A stretch of 64,000 bases of DNA from Gigaspora rosea (taxonomy: Eukaryota; Glomeromycota; Glomeromycetes; Diversisporales; Gigasporaceae). The position numbers and the translations under genes were made by a program. Within the stretch, counting starts at the first letter, position 1, and each line of letters starts with the position of its first letter. Of the stretch, positions 1 to 10,224 are shown piece after piece. The notes under the pieces are model-generated. The model had not been told where the DNA came from, searched no databases, and saw only the letters and a program-made list of their open reading frames with translations. The stretch is from NCBI GenBank assembly GCA_003550325.1, contig QKWP01000005.1, positions 596,850 through 660,849 on the forward strand. Direction: 5' to 3'.

Positions 1-1293
1 TATGCGTTCGTTCATATGTCGAAGAGCTTTATTTAAATTAAATAAATATGTTATTTAAAAAAATTTTTTTATACAATAACATGAGGCGCAATTTTTATTA
101 AATAATTTAATAAAATTTTTTAAATCGTTAATATATAATTTGGAAACTAACTCGATTCTTTTGCTAAAAAGAGTTGGTGTTTATTAAAAAAGCAGATATG
201 CAGAAACGTTGAATAAAGCGAAAACATGGAATAAAGTGGAGCCATCGAATAAATAGTGTAAAAAAAACTTTTTTTTTTATAGCTACTTTAAAACCGAATT
301 ACTAATTCGAATTAAAAATTCGAATTATAATCGAATCCGTTGAAGCAATCCAAATTCAATTCTTGATAGCCTTTTCAAATAGGATTGAAACACTATATTT
401 ATAATGTTCCATAACACAAATGCTTAATAAATAAAAGTGGGTATAACGATTGACCAAAATTTGTTGATTCCAAATGCAATTCTATTGGGTAATTGTCATG
501 CGTTAAACTAAATGACCAATAATATGAAGCAATTTGATATCATGTGATTAACCAATAATAAGAAAGTTATCTTATGTGTCCAATCCTATGTCCATTGCTT
601 TTGATCGGACATTCGAACAATGGACGTCAGACAGATTTCCATTGTTCAAATTCCATTCATGCCAACCCTGAATCCAAATGCACAAAAATTTAACTATATT
701 AATTAATAAAAGAAAAAGTAAGACACTAGCAATTGTCTGTATTGTAAATTATAACACTCAACTATATGCTAATAGAAATCACAACTATACTATGTGTACT
801 ACAATATCTCATAAGTTTTATAACAAAATTTTTTTATAGTAATTTTTAATAGAACTTATAACTATATTTCCAATACAAACTAATTATACACTGCCTGTTA
901 TTATAATAGTTAGTAAATATTGCAACATTTTTTATAGCAAGCATAATTATAATTTCAATACAAAAATTAATTCAATCTTAACTGCATAATGTGCATTACA
1001 ATTGTTAGTAAGTTTGTAAAAAACTTTTTTATAGCAAAATTGTTTATAGTAAATCATAGTTTTGTAGAATTTACAACTACAATTCCATATCTTAATAACA
1101 AGTTTCATAGCAAAATTTTCACAATAAGTCATAATAGAATTTACTTCTATGATTCTAATCTAAACTAACTTAATCACATATTGTATATTATTATAGTAGT
1201 AACAGTACACAAAACCTATTGTAAAATGCTATAAATTTCTGGTCCAATTTTTTAGCAGTTAGAAAATTTTTGCTTTTTTATAACAATTATTAT
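1..1293. other. A+T-rich non-coding stretch
   Basis: No open frame with recognisable protein, no RNA gene and no clear element ends are seen. The sequence is A+T-rich with scattered short homopolymers. It is the left flank of the inverted-repeat element that starts at 1294. Confidence 0.6.
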
Positions 1294-1637
1294 AAAATGC
1301 ACTTATGGTGTTTTACTACCATAGGTAAATTGGATTTACAAATCTGTGTAACAAAAACAAAAAATAAACTTTTATAAAACAAAAAATAAATTTTTATTAC
1401 CTTATGGTTAGGGTGAGGCCTGGGATGGGGCAGGGGCATAGTTTATACCAAAAATTAGCAAGGAATTTTTTTTATTAGAGCCCCAAAGGTGGTTTCATAA
1501 AAAAACTTTAGAGATATGAATGTTTTTTTAAAAAATAAACAAAAAACCGAAATTTTATGTTACACCTGATCTTAAATTTTGATTGGCTATTCTAATGGTT
1601 TTGTGTAACATGGTGTAAAACACCATAGGTGCGTTTT
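1294..1637. mobile_element. MITE family C, copy 1
   Basis: A 344-bp non-coding segment bounded by inverted repeats. The left end reads AAAATGCACTTATGGTGTTT and the right end is its near-complement (AAACACCATAGGTGCGTTTT, 18 of 20 positions). The core holds the words GTTAGGGTGAGG, TTTATACCAAAA and TTTATTAGAGCCCCAAA. A second copy in the opposite orientation lies at 42271-42592. I could not define a target-site duplication, so the superfamily is open. Confidence 0.7.
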
Positions 1638-1835
1638 AGTAAAACTCATTTATAATATTCTTTATATACACATTATAAATAATCAATAATTTAATAATAT
1701 TACTTTTGGCTATTATTTCTATATTCTATTTTGGAAAACATTGCTAAAAAAAAGCAGCTTGCATCTTTAAAAATTTTGTATCCTAGTATATAACAAATTT
1801 TTACAATAAGTTATAATACTTTTCAATATATATGA

Positions 1836-2074
1836 GACATCAATAGATAAGGGACAAATCATTTTTAGTACCTTTTTTTAAAAATTTTAAATTAAAATAT
1901 CTTGACAAATACCAAATCAAATTTAATAATTTTTTTTGCTTTAATTCTATAACTATAAAAAATTAAAATAAAAAAATTTTGATTAAATTTGGTTAAGTAG
2001 TTGTTAAGTTATTTTAACTTAAAGTTGAAAAAACTTTTATTTAAAAAAGATTTGTCCCTTTTTTATTAATGTTC
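1836..2074. mobile_element. Short inverted-repeat element (MITE-like)
   Basis: AAGGGACAAATC at 1849-1860 is matched by GATTTGTCCCTT at 2049-2060, and the complementarity continues outward with mismatches to about 1836 and 2074. The interior is A+T-rich and non-coding. No clear target-site duplication. Confidence 0.55.
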
Positions 2075-3115
2075 CTATATAGTATTCTATTGTATTAGTA
2101 ATACAAACTAAATATATATTATACTATTATAATAACTTATAAGCTTTATAATAGAATTTTTTATAGTAAATCAAATAGAAATTATAACAATTTTAATACA
2201 ATCCAACTCTTAGTTAGAGAATTAACATTTATTATATAATTTAAAAAGAGAAAAGGGAGTTAGCAGTTTATCATATCTATATTATATATAAAAATTATTA
2301 TTGGCTGCTAATTTTATTATGGAGAGAGAGAAGGGGTATGACTATACATATTTGGCAAAATCTCAAATTACTATAGTTTGGGATTTGTCTGCACCCAAAT
2401 TCCAAATTAATTTCTCAAAAACTTTATTAATAATCTTTGTTTAAACCAATAGTAGATATTCTTATTGTTATAAATAATATATTTGCAAATTTTTAAAACT
2501 ACTTTTTGATTTAATCTTTTACAAATAGCAATTGTTTTTTTTGAATTTGGGATTTGTTTGTGTTTTGCTAGCAAGTATAGATATGATTTTCTAATAAAAT
2601 AAATTACATTATAAATAGTACTTCCCTTATCTAATACAGTAAAGTTATTGCCAATAAAATAGTAAAATATAAAAATTAAAAAAATAATAAAGAATCTTTA
2701 AATAAAGGGTTTTAAAATTTATCTAAAAATGCTTAAATATAGTTACTTTTGATAATAAGCTTAAGTAAAATAATTTTTTAGAAACATGTGAAAATTTTTA
2801 ATTACAAGAATATATCTACTTTATTAGTTACCAAAAAAAAACTATACTAATTTGCTATAGAACTACTTACACTAAATTCTATCCTAGTATTTAATATACA
2901 AAAATTAATTATATTTTGTATAGCTTACTGCATTTGCCTATTGCATTTTTTGATTATAATTTTAATTGATTTTCTATTTTAGCTATAATAAAAATCTATT
3001 TAGTTATATGAAGGTACATTGAAAAAACTAATTATGTACCTATAATTTGCTTGCAAAAACGAGAATTCATACCTAAACTCTACTCATACATTATTATACT
3101 ATTTGTGGCAATTTG
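2075..3115. other. A+T-rich non-coding stretch
   Basis: No gene or defined element seen. Weak repeated words (GGGATTTGT at about 2380 and 2548) hint at a very decayed repeat, without ends I can place. Confidence 0.5.
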
Positions 3116-3123
3116 CTTTATAC

Positions 3124-3767
3124 TAGTGTTCTAAGCTGATTAAGCTAGCTGTTTAGCCAGCAGCTTAGCCACTTAGCTAGCTAATAGTTTTTCTAGCTAG
3201 CTAAATGCCAATTTCTAAATTTATATTGTATAACTAAAATTTGAACAAATATAGGATTTCTTTAATTATTAAATAATTTTAACTTATTTTATTTAGAAAA
3301 TGTATTGATTTCCAGTTTTATTTGCAATAGATCAATCTCTATCTTAGTTCAGAACATAACAAAAGCAATAAATCATAATTTTTAAATTAATTATTAATTT
3401 ATATAAGTACAAAAAATAGTCTGAGCTGATTAAATTAGCCAATTAGTTAGTTAATAGTTTATTAGTTAGCAAACTATTAATCTATCTTTATTGGGTGCCT
3501 TTATCTTAAGGGCATTCTGCTTTTTTGACCATCCAATAAATTACAATTGTATTACACAACAAATGTAAGAATACAAATAAAACAAAAAATTTACTATTTA
3601 AAACTTTCAGCATAAATTTTGGTTGTAGTATTAAGTTTATAGAAAATTTTTAATATATTACAGACTTATATTTTTGGATTAGCACTATACTATCAGTTAG
3701 GCAGCTAAGCTATTAAAAATTTAATGGCTTAGCCTAGACATAAAAATTTAATTAGCTTAAAACACTA
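3124..3767. mobile_element. Non-autonomous hAT-type element (644 bp)
   Basis: Terminal inverted repeats TAGTGTTCTAAGCT (left) and AGCTTAAAACACTA (right) are flanked by a perfect 8-bp duplication, CTTTATAC, at 3116-3123 and 3768-3775. An 8-bp duplication with a TAGTG end is characteristic of the hAT superfamily. Just inside the ends the word AGCT/TTAGC is iterated many times (3132-3205, 3421-3480, 3690-3760), as expected of subterminal transposase-binding repeats. No transposase frame is present. Confidence 0.85.
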
Positions 3768-3775
3768 CTTTATAC

Positions 3776-5116
3776 ATCACTAATTTAATTCAAAATTATA
3801 AACTGAAAACTTAGATTGGAAATTCTATAATAACCACAGTAGGCTTACTCTAATAAACAAAATCAATCCATGTTCTTATCTTAACATTGGTTAACTGCTA
3901 TAATCCATTTTTTTCATTTAGATTACTTTTTATCCAATATAACTTAATAAGTATTATTAAATAAATTATAGTGATAACCTATTTATACTTTTTCTATTAT
4001 ACTCTTTATGCTTATACTAATTTAATCAATATTAATTGCTTATTATTAATCAAATTCTACTTATCTCTGATATTTATTTCAGTTTTAGTTAATAAATCAA
4101 TCAATCAATTCATACTAGTTCAATCAAATAATTACTTTATAAATCTAAAATATTTTAACAAATAAGTATATTAATTGGATTGTTTATTATTTTCTTATCA
4201 ATCTTATTACACTTCTGTTATTACTTAATAGTGTTTCTTAAACATATAAATATGATAATAATTTAATAATTTGTTATTTAATCTCAAAATGTTAATAGGT
4301 TCTTTCTTATCTAAGTAATAAATATAATGGCATTTTTACTAATTAAAATATAATAAGTATTTAAATACATAAATAACTATCATTTCTTTTATTTTATAAC
4401 GTTGATTAAACTTATAGAAATTACTAATTAATATGCTGATTTAACTATTCTTAAATATTTTTTTCAACAAATTCAACTAAGAATCTGAGTAATTTATTAA
4501 TAAAAATACTTATTCAATTCTTATTAAATTATTTAAGAATAAAGTTTAAATATTCCATAATTAATATATATAAACTGCTAATCTAATTGTATTTAAAATT
4601 TTAAACCTGATTTGCTCAATATTTAACTATTTTAAATACTTAATATCTAGAATAAAGGTTTCAGTTGAAATATTACACCCAAGATGTTCCAGTTTGAACC
4701 AAAACCAGACTAGAATAAGTTGTAAATATATTAAATAGAGCAAATCCCTAATCTGTTAAATTTGAAACAAACCTGAAATATATGTGTTAGAACTTATTAC
4801 TCCAAGTTAGTTTACGCTAAGACAAATTTCAAACCAAAACCATTTAATCTAAACTAACCTACTAATAACTTTAATCGAGAACTTAACCAATAATAAATAA
4901 ATAAATTTGTATTTTCAATAAATAATCTTGCACTGATCTAATGCTTTGCTAATATAAGAACTAATTTAGATCTAGCCAATACAAAAACAGCCTTTTTATT
5001 ATATTTATAATTAGCTTTTATTAATAATTATTATCAAATAAAAGAAATTTAAAAAGCACTACTAATTAATTATATTAGAATAATTAATTATGCAAAAACA
5101 CAAAAAAAAACAAATT
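3776..5116. other. A+T-rich non-coding stretch
   Basis: No gene, RNA or bounded element seen. The open frame near 3971-4165 is pure low-complexity A+T sequence and is not believed. Confidence 0.55.
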
Positions 5117-5155
5117 TACGTTCCTGGTTTTAGCGCGACTGCGTCGCGCAGCTAC
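5117..5155. repeat. G+C-rich hairpin repeat
   Basis: Within very A+T-rich DNA, GCGCGAC at 5133-5139 pairs with GTCGCGC at 5143-5149 around a TGC loop. A diverged, reverse-complemented copy of the whole ~38-bp block (starting GTAACTGCGCAACG) is at about 39059-39097, so this is a dispersed repeat rather than a gene part. Confidence 0.55.
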
Positions 5156-5282
5156 CTTATTTTCCAATTAAATTAGGGTTATGGTATGAGAGTTCATATG
5201 ATAAAATTAACCCAAAAATGCTGGTTTTATATAAAAATTCCGAATCCACATAAATTCCACTTACAACAAATATAAACGCAAA

Positions 5283-6525
5283 TACATATTTATAAATCTA
5301 GGTAAAAACTAATAAAAAGCAAATTAGGAAAATTTTTTATCAACATTTGATATTGCCTCTGCTTTATTCAATCAAAAATAGCATAGTAGCGTAGCAACAG
5401 CAATTGCGATAAGAATGGGCGGTTGTAAATTTATTTCCTAGAAATTGAGGAAATTTTGGCTGTATGTCTTTTGCATAAAGATTTCGCAAACAACAAATAA
5501 TCACACATTCTAATTATGCACGATATAAAATTGATGCGATCTAGTTTATTCATTCACATAATCATTACACTAAATATAAATATTGAACTTAGTACCCGAA
5601 ATTAGTTTCGGAAGGTTTTAATCGTTTTAATCCGAAATTAGCTTGATTTTGACACTCCGAAACCCAAACCTTAACCCTCAAAACTATAATCCGAAGCATA
5701 TAAAATTTTATAATACTGAATATCTATATGATTTATGACCCTATTATTTTTCTATAAACGGATATGGGCGTAATGATTATTAAATGTAAATTGTATTTGT
5801 TTGGAAATTGCTTATTCAAACGTACTTTGTACCATGCTGCAGTGTTGTACATGTTTGCTGTCCCAGCCTTTTATTGCCATGTCCCAACGTCCCAAGTGTC
5901 CTAACTATGTCCCAAGTCTTAATAATTAATAAATTAATTTAAAAAAAATATATAATTATATATTTTTTAAGGTTGAACACATTCTAAAAAATTCAATTAT
6001 TATTTTAATAAAATTTTAAGTAATTTCAATTTATAAAATTGTCCCAAAATGTCCTAATTCATTTCCCAACTGTCCCATGTACAATACTGCCATGCTGTGC
6101 GTATGCATGTACGCAATCCCCCATCAATTTCATATGTAGAGAACAAAATTAATTATGCACATCCATTCCCAGTTTGGCGTGACTTTTGACTTCATAACGT
6201 GGCCACGCTCGAATTTTATGATTGTTTTGTCGTAGAAAGAATATAATTTAGTTTATAGTTTTATTTCGAATTCGGTATTTTTGTACTTTTCCTGCAAAAT
6301 GGTTTTCTTTTCGTATTTTTTTTTTGTCAATTATTTGCAAAAATATCATTTCTGATAGATTATCGATTCATAAAAAACAAAAAAAACAATTTACATACCA
6401 TTTCTGATAGGTTTTAAAAGAGCCTCCAAAATAGATTATAACAAAAAAAAAAAAGGAAAAGAAATTGATATTAGGTAATGCTCGGAGCAATCAAGCAAAA
6501 ACTTGACATTCAAATAAATGATATT
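5283..6525 (+). repeat. Dispersed repeat A, copy 1
   Basis: About 1 kb of unique-looking, non-coding sequence (plus a 250-bp insertion) that recurs at 20577-22530 in the same orientation and partly at 59815-60098 in reverse. Landmarks shared by copies 1 and 2, in order, are TTTTGCATAAAGATTTCGCA, a block around CCCGAAATTAGTTTCGGAAG, GGATATG.GCGTAAT, CCCAGTTTGG, and CTCGGAGCAATCAAGCAAAA. A hAT-type MITE (5840-6089) interrupts it. No protein is evident, and no terminal repeats were found, so it may be a decayed transposon or a segmental duplicate. Confidence 0.75.
5840..6089. mobile_element. hAT-type MITE, family H1 copy 1 (250 bp)
   Basis: Ends CAGTGTTGTACATG and CATGTACAATACTG are inverted repeats, flanked by the perfect 8-bp duplication CCATGCTG (5832-5839 and 6090-6097). 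The interior has repeated GTCCCAA/GTCCTAA words and a block of the type AAAATATATAATTATAT. A second 251-bp copy with its own duplication is at 27427-27677. Inserted into dispersed repeat A, so younger than it. Confidence 0.9.
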
Positions 6526-6600
6526 GGCACCGGCTAATCGACGAGTCGGTCACTCTACAAAAACAAACAAGCAGTCGTGTAAGGCGAGACCAACATGACT

Positions 6601-6787
6601 CTGTATTTTACATTACCCCTTCTCCCCTCCAGAAGAGAGGGGGGATTTGTGGTTTACATAGTAAATTTTAAAAAATCCTTTTCCGAATTGTTCCGTGACT
6701 GTATAAAATTTTCCGAAATATCCTGTAGCCCTATGTAATTTATCTAAATTTTTTTATTGGGAGAGGAGGGAGTAATGTAAAACACAG
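6601..6787. mobile_element. Inverted-repeat element (187 bp)
   Basis: CTGTATTTTACATTACCCC at 6601-6619 is complementary at 17 of 19 positions to the right end, 6769-6787. Purine/pyrimidine-rich CTCCCCTCC and GGAGAGGAGG follow the ends, extending the pairing. Interior non-coding; the flanking duplication is unclear. Confidence 0.65.
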
Positions 6788-7143
6788 AACCAAGTTGTTC
6801 TCGTCTAACCTACGATCAGCTTAGTCGAAAAGAGGCGGTTAGATTTGACGAGTTGGGTTTAGGCCGTAGGTATGTCTTCTTATACTTGGGTTATTTGATA
6901 TCAATACACAACACTTATACTTTAAACCAGGCTTAGGATTTATCCGCTGGACCCAAAACCGGACAACAATCAACCACAACTATCCACGGTACGCCGGGAG
7001 AGTTGGACAACAACCACGGTATTCCTCAGTACGTCGAGGAATCAACTGGACAGCGTAACGTGAGCAAGAAATTACAACAAACTATCATACTACTTAGCAA
7101 CTTAAATAGTAGATCATGGTGAGTTTATTTTATGTTATAAGGC
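6788..7143 (+). other. Moderate-G+C stretch of unknown origin, possible exon remnant
   Basis: This segment is clearly richer in G+C than its surroundings and lacks element ends. It closes with ATGGTGAGT at 7116-7124, an ATG directly followed by a good fungal 5' splice-site sequence. That could mark the first exon of a gene whose remainder was displaced by the MITEs at 7144 and 7431, but no downstream coding exon was recognised. No protein assigned. Confidence 0.3.
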
Positions 7144-7391
7144 CGTTTGAAGTTAATTTTTCGGTTAACATCACTCCCCAGCGAAGGCTCCCCCACCTCC
7201 CCCCGAAAACGAACAGCCAATCAAAACGCTGGATGACCTCTCGCCAATCACCTGATTTATATCAACCAATGAAATTAGCCCATCTTTGTTCATTTTTATA
7301 TGTTCGCTTCATATGTTCGTTTCATTTTAACCCCCTCCCTCTCCCGAGAGTCCTGGAAAAGTGATGTTAACCGAAGAATCAACTTCAAACG
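7144..7391. mobile_element. MITE with ~32-bp terminal inverted repeats (248 bp)
   Basis: Left arm 7144-7175 and right arm 7360-7391 are complementary at about 30 of 32 positions; the innermost 14 bases (CGGTTAACATCACT) match perfectly. The interior is unusually C-rich on this strand and carries CCAATCA words. The open frame covering it starts in the left flank and is treated as spurious. Confidence 0.8.
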
Positions 7392-7430
7392 ACCTAAGGA
7401 ATGTTGAGTATTTTACAAACAAATTATTTA

Positions 7431-7761
7431 CAGTACTGGACAGCTAAAACCATCCAATTTTTTTTTATACTCAAATCTGATTCGTTATTTCTTGTATAAC
7501 AAGATTCTAATTGGTTAAAAATCTAGAAAAGCGATTTTTTTTTATATATTAAACGCCAAATTTTTGATTACATATAAACATTAGGCTCTAATAACTTATA
7601 AATTTATAATAAAAATAAAAATCGATTCTAACAGAATTGTAGCTTAGACTAAAAGCAACAAATCTGTAAGACAGATTTTTTTTAAAGTTATTTGTTTGTA
7701 AGTTATAAGCATTTTTATATTTTATATGTAAAAAGTGGATGGTTTTTGCTGCCCGGTACTG
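7431..7761. mobile_element. TA-flanked Tc1/mariner-type MITE (331 bp)
   Basis: Ends CAGTACTGGACAGC (left) and, read inward from the right, CAGTACCGGGCAGC; the arms agree at 24 of 27 positions. A TA dinucleotide lies directly outside each end (7429-7430 and 7762-7763). The ends resemble those of the autonomous element at 33391-36892 (CAGTTCCGGACAGC), which suggests a related transposase mobilised it. Confidence 0.85.
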
Positions 7762-7870
7762 TAGAATAACGAAGGATGTTTTTCCTCTAGGGCGAAAGTA
7801 TCTTTATTATATACTTTCTTTTTACTTATGATACATTATACACTGTATTTGCTGTATATCCATTATATAA

Positions 7871-7990
7871 CCGATATAGCTGATATCCATTATAATGATT
7901 AAAATGATCATACAGCATATACCCTTGATATCACCGATACAGCTGATATCCATTATACAGCAGATACAGCGTATACAGTGTATACAGCCG
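7871..7990. repeat. Short direct repeats
   Basis: A 23-bp block starting CCGATATAGCTGATATCC at 7871-7893 recurs with one change at 7934-7956; related GATACAGC/GTATACAG words continue to about 7990. Non-coding. Confidence 0.55.
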
Positions 7991-8198
7991 GAAAACCTAA
8001 TTCTACAGTAGTAGAATGATTCTGCGACACATCAATCAACACCCACCACGTGCTTCCGAGGTATATTTCTATATCAAATAATCATAAAATCCGTATATGA
8101 TGTCAATCGGCCTAAGTTAGAGTGGGATCAAGCATGATTGGTTGATAGATATTATTGTAATACCTGATACCTTATAATAATCTATAATAATAATCTTA

Positions 8199-8331
8199 AT
8201 CCGGCAAACTCATATGATCATGAAAAAATTTCTTGCCGTTATTTTTTTCATGTGTTACAACGTAATCATGTTTATTCAAATTAAAACTCAGTGAGTGACT
8301 CCCTACCAATCATGATCATAAATTGCCGGAT
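8199..8331. mobile_element. Small inverted-repeat element (133 bp)
   Basis: ATCCGGCAA at 8199-8207 pairs with TTGCCGGAT at 8323-8331 and the pairing continues through CATATGATCATG/CATGATCATA. Interior non-coding. It lies only five bases from the next foldback. Confidence 0.6.
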
Positions 8332-8336
8332 AACAC

Positions 8337-8444
8337 CATTATTGGGCAAATTGTCGAATACGGTAATTTGACAAACGATTGGCACACGTGCCGCAAAGCG
8401 GCACGTGCTCATTTGCCAAATTCAGCAATTTTTGCCCAATAATG
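8337..8444. mobile_element. Foldback element (108 bp)
   Basis: CATTATTGGGCAAATTG at the left end is complementary to CAATTTTTGCCCAATAATG at the right end. In the centre a perfect 10-bp stem, CACGTGCCGC (8385-8394) with GCGGCACGTG (8398-8407), closes on an AAA loop. Almost the whole unit can fold on itself. Confidence 0.7.
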
Positions 8445-8489
8445 TATACATATATCGATCAATCAGCTGATCTATCTATATAATTTAAC

Positions 8490-8970
8490 TCTGAGTCTGT
8501 GCGCTTTAAGAACCGTGGGAACTTTGGGTCTGTGCGCTGCAATTGAGACTGTGGGAATTTTGGGTCTGTGCTCTTTAATGTTTTTGATTAGCTGTAACCA
8601 AGAACTGTGGGAATTTTGAGTTTGTGTGTTTTGGGGTTGTGCGTTTTGATTGGCTGTAAGTGTGGGAATTTTGTGGATGTGTGCCTTAACGTTTTGGTAT
8701 TTTAATATTGTGTGGTTTAATGTTTTTGATGGTAGCCAAAAACTGTGGGAATTTTGGATTAGTGCGTTTTGACGTTCTATGCAAAAAACTTAAATCTCTT
8801 AATACGCAATAACTACGTATTGACTATAACTGAAACTGTGAAAATTTTGTGTTTGTGTTTTGATGTTTTGTTTATAATGGGAAACTGTAGGAATTTTGGG
8901 TTTGTGTGCTTTAACGTTCTACCTATAGAAGAACTTAAAATTTGAATACGCAGTAGCTGCATAGTGACTA
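8490..8970 (+). repeat. Degenerate tandem array, CTGTGGGAATTTTGGGT type
   Basis: Around eight to nine diverged copies of a unit built on CTGTGGGAATTTTGGGTTTG followed by TGYGYTTTAAYGTTTT, with variable spacers (roughly 35 to 110 bp). The later copies carry the longer spacer with a GAACTTAAAATTTGAATACG-type segment. Non-coding. Confidence 0.7.
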
Positions 8971-8990
8971 TGTAGTTATATTGTTGAATA

Positions 8991-10009
8991 AATTGGCATT
9001 TCAAAATTACAATATCTGATATTTTGACGAATTATTTACATGCGTTTGCATAATTGATTGTTGTAGATCAAATGACAGATACGTTAATTTGCTTTTAAGT
9101 TTTAAATTATTTAATTATTAATAATCATGTGAAGTTCGACATAAATGGAATAACAATCAATAAATAGGTTTTATTTTCTTAGTAAAGTGTTCACGTTTAT
9201 AATTATAATATTGTGCTATAAATGAAAATTTGTTATTATTACTTATATAAAAATCTTCTTAATTATAATATTATTTGTATTGTTTTTGATTTGATTATGA
9301 TTTTTGAAATGTAATGCTTGGATGTTCACGTGATTAAAAATTTTATACTTAATCATAATTCAACTAATCGTACCCGTATTGTATTCTACGAAATAATAAC
9401 CCGAAGATATAATAATGTATTTATTAATACTTTATTATGATGCTAAAAAATACTGAATCGAAGGAATTACTGATCTAAAAAATACTATGATTGAAATATT
9501 AATGCTAATAATTTCATTATAAGCTGTACATTTTTACGTCAAGACTAAGTATATATTACTCTACAAAATACATACAATAATTAATATAGTAATTAATTTA
9601 AATTTTATTTTATTGTTCTGCACAACAATAATGAGTAAAAGTAATGACAATAGGCTACAGTAAAAATAAAACAATTATAACAAAATAAAATAATGCAATA
9701 AAATAATAAGTATATATTGACTTTTTTGACATAAATTTTGTAAAAATGAAGGCATGAAAATGCACAGATCTTACCAATCGAAATTAATTCGACTAAGCAT
9801 AAGCACATACGAATATCAAAAAATATATAGTATTTATTAAATAATATTTATGATGTAAACGATCTGTAATTACTATTAAATTTATATAATATATATAATA
9901 TGAAAAAAAATTAATACAATGCAATAGTAAATATGATTAAATTATATAAATCAAAAAAATATATGACAAAACATTAATGTGATAAGAGTGAATTTGAAAT
10001 TTTGATATT
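8991..10009. other. A+T-rich non-coding stretch
   Basis: No gene or bounded element. The open frame near 9605-9808 on the minus strand is low-complexity and not supported. Confidence 0.5.
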
Positions 10010-10102
10010 TATTCATTATTTATTTATTTATTTATTTTATTTATTGTTTGATTTATTTATTTATTGATTTATTTATTGATTTATTTATTTATTTATTTAT
10101 TG
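10010..10102. repeat. ATTT/TTGATT microsatellite
   Basis: Mostly uninterrupted TTTA repeats with a few TTGATT variants. A second shorter TTTA run is at about 10580-10610. Confidence 0.85.
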
Positions 10103-10172
10103 GGAATACTTTTTTGTGCATTTGTACTGCAGTGCGCCCTTGAATTTTTTTTTTAAAATTAGATTAAGTATT

Positions 10173-10224
10173 TATATAATAACTTTTTTTAAAATATTAA
10201 AGGTGAGACCTTGTATATAATAAC
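10173..10224 (-). mobile_element. Extremely 5'-truncated retroposon tail
   Basis: A ~30-bp insert (10184-10213), which on the minus strand reads CAAGGTCTCACCTTTAATAT followed by A-rich tail, sits between two copies of TATATAATAAC (10173-10183, 10214-10224). The same tail with its own duplication is at 24234-24300. This is the signature of a poly(A)-tailed retroposon that kept only its last few bases. Confidence 0.65.
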
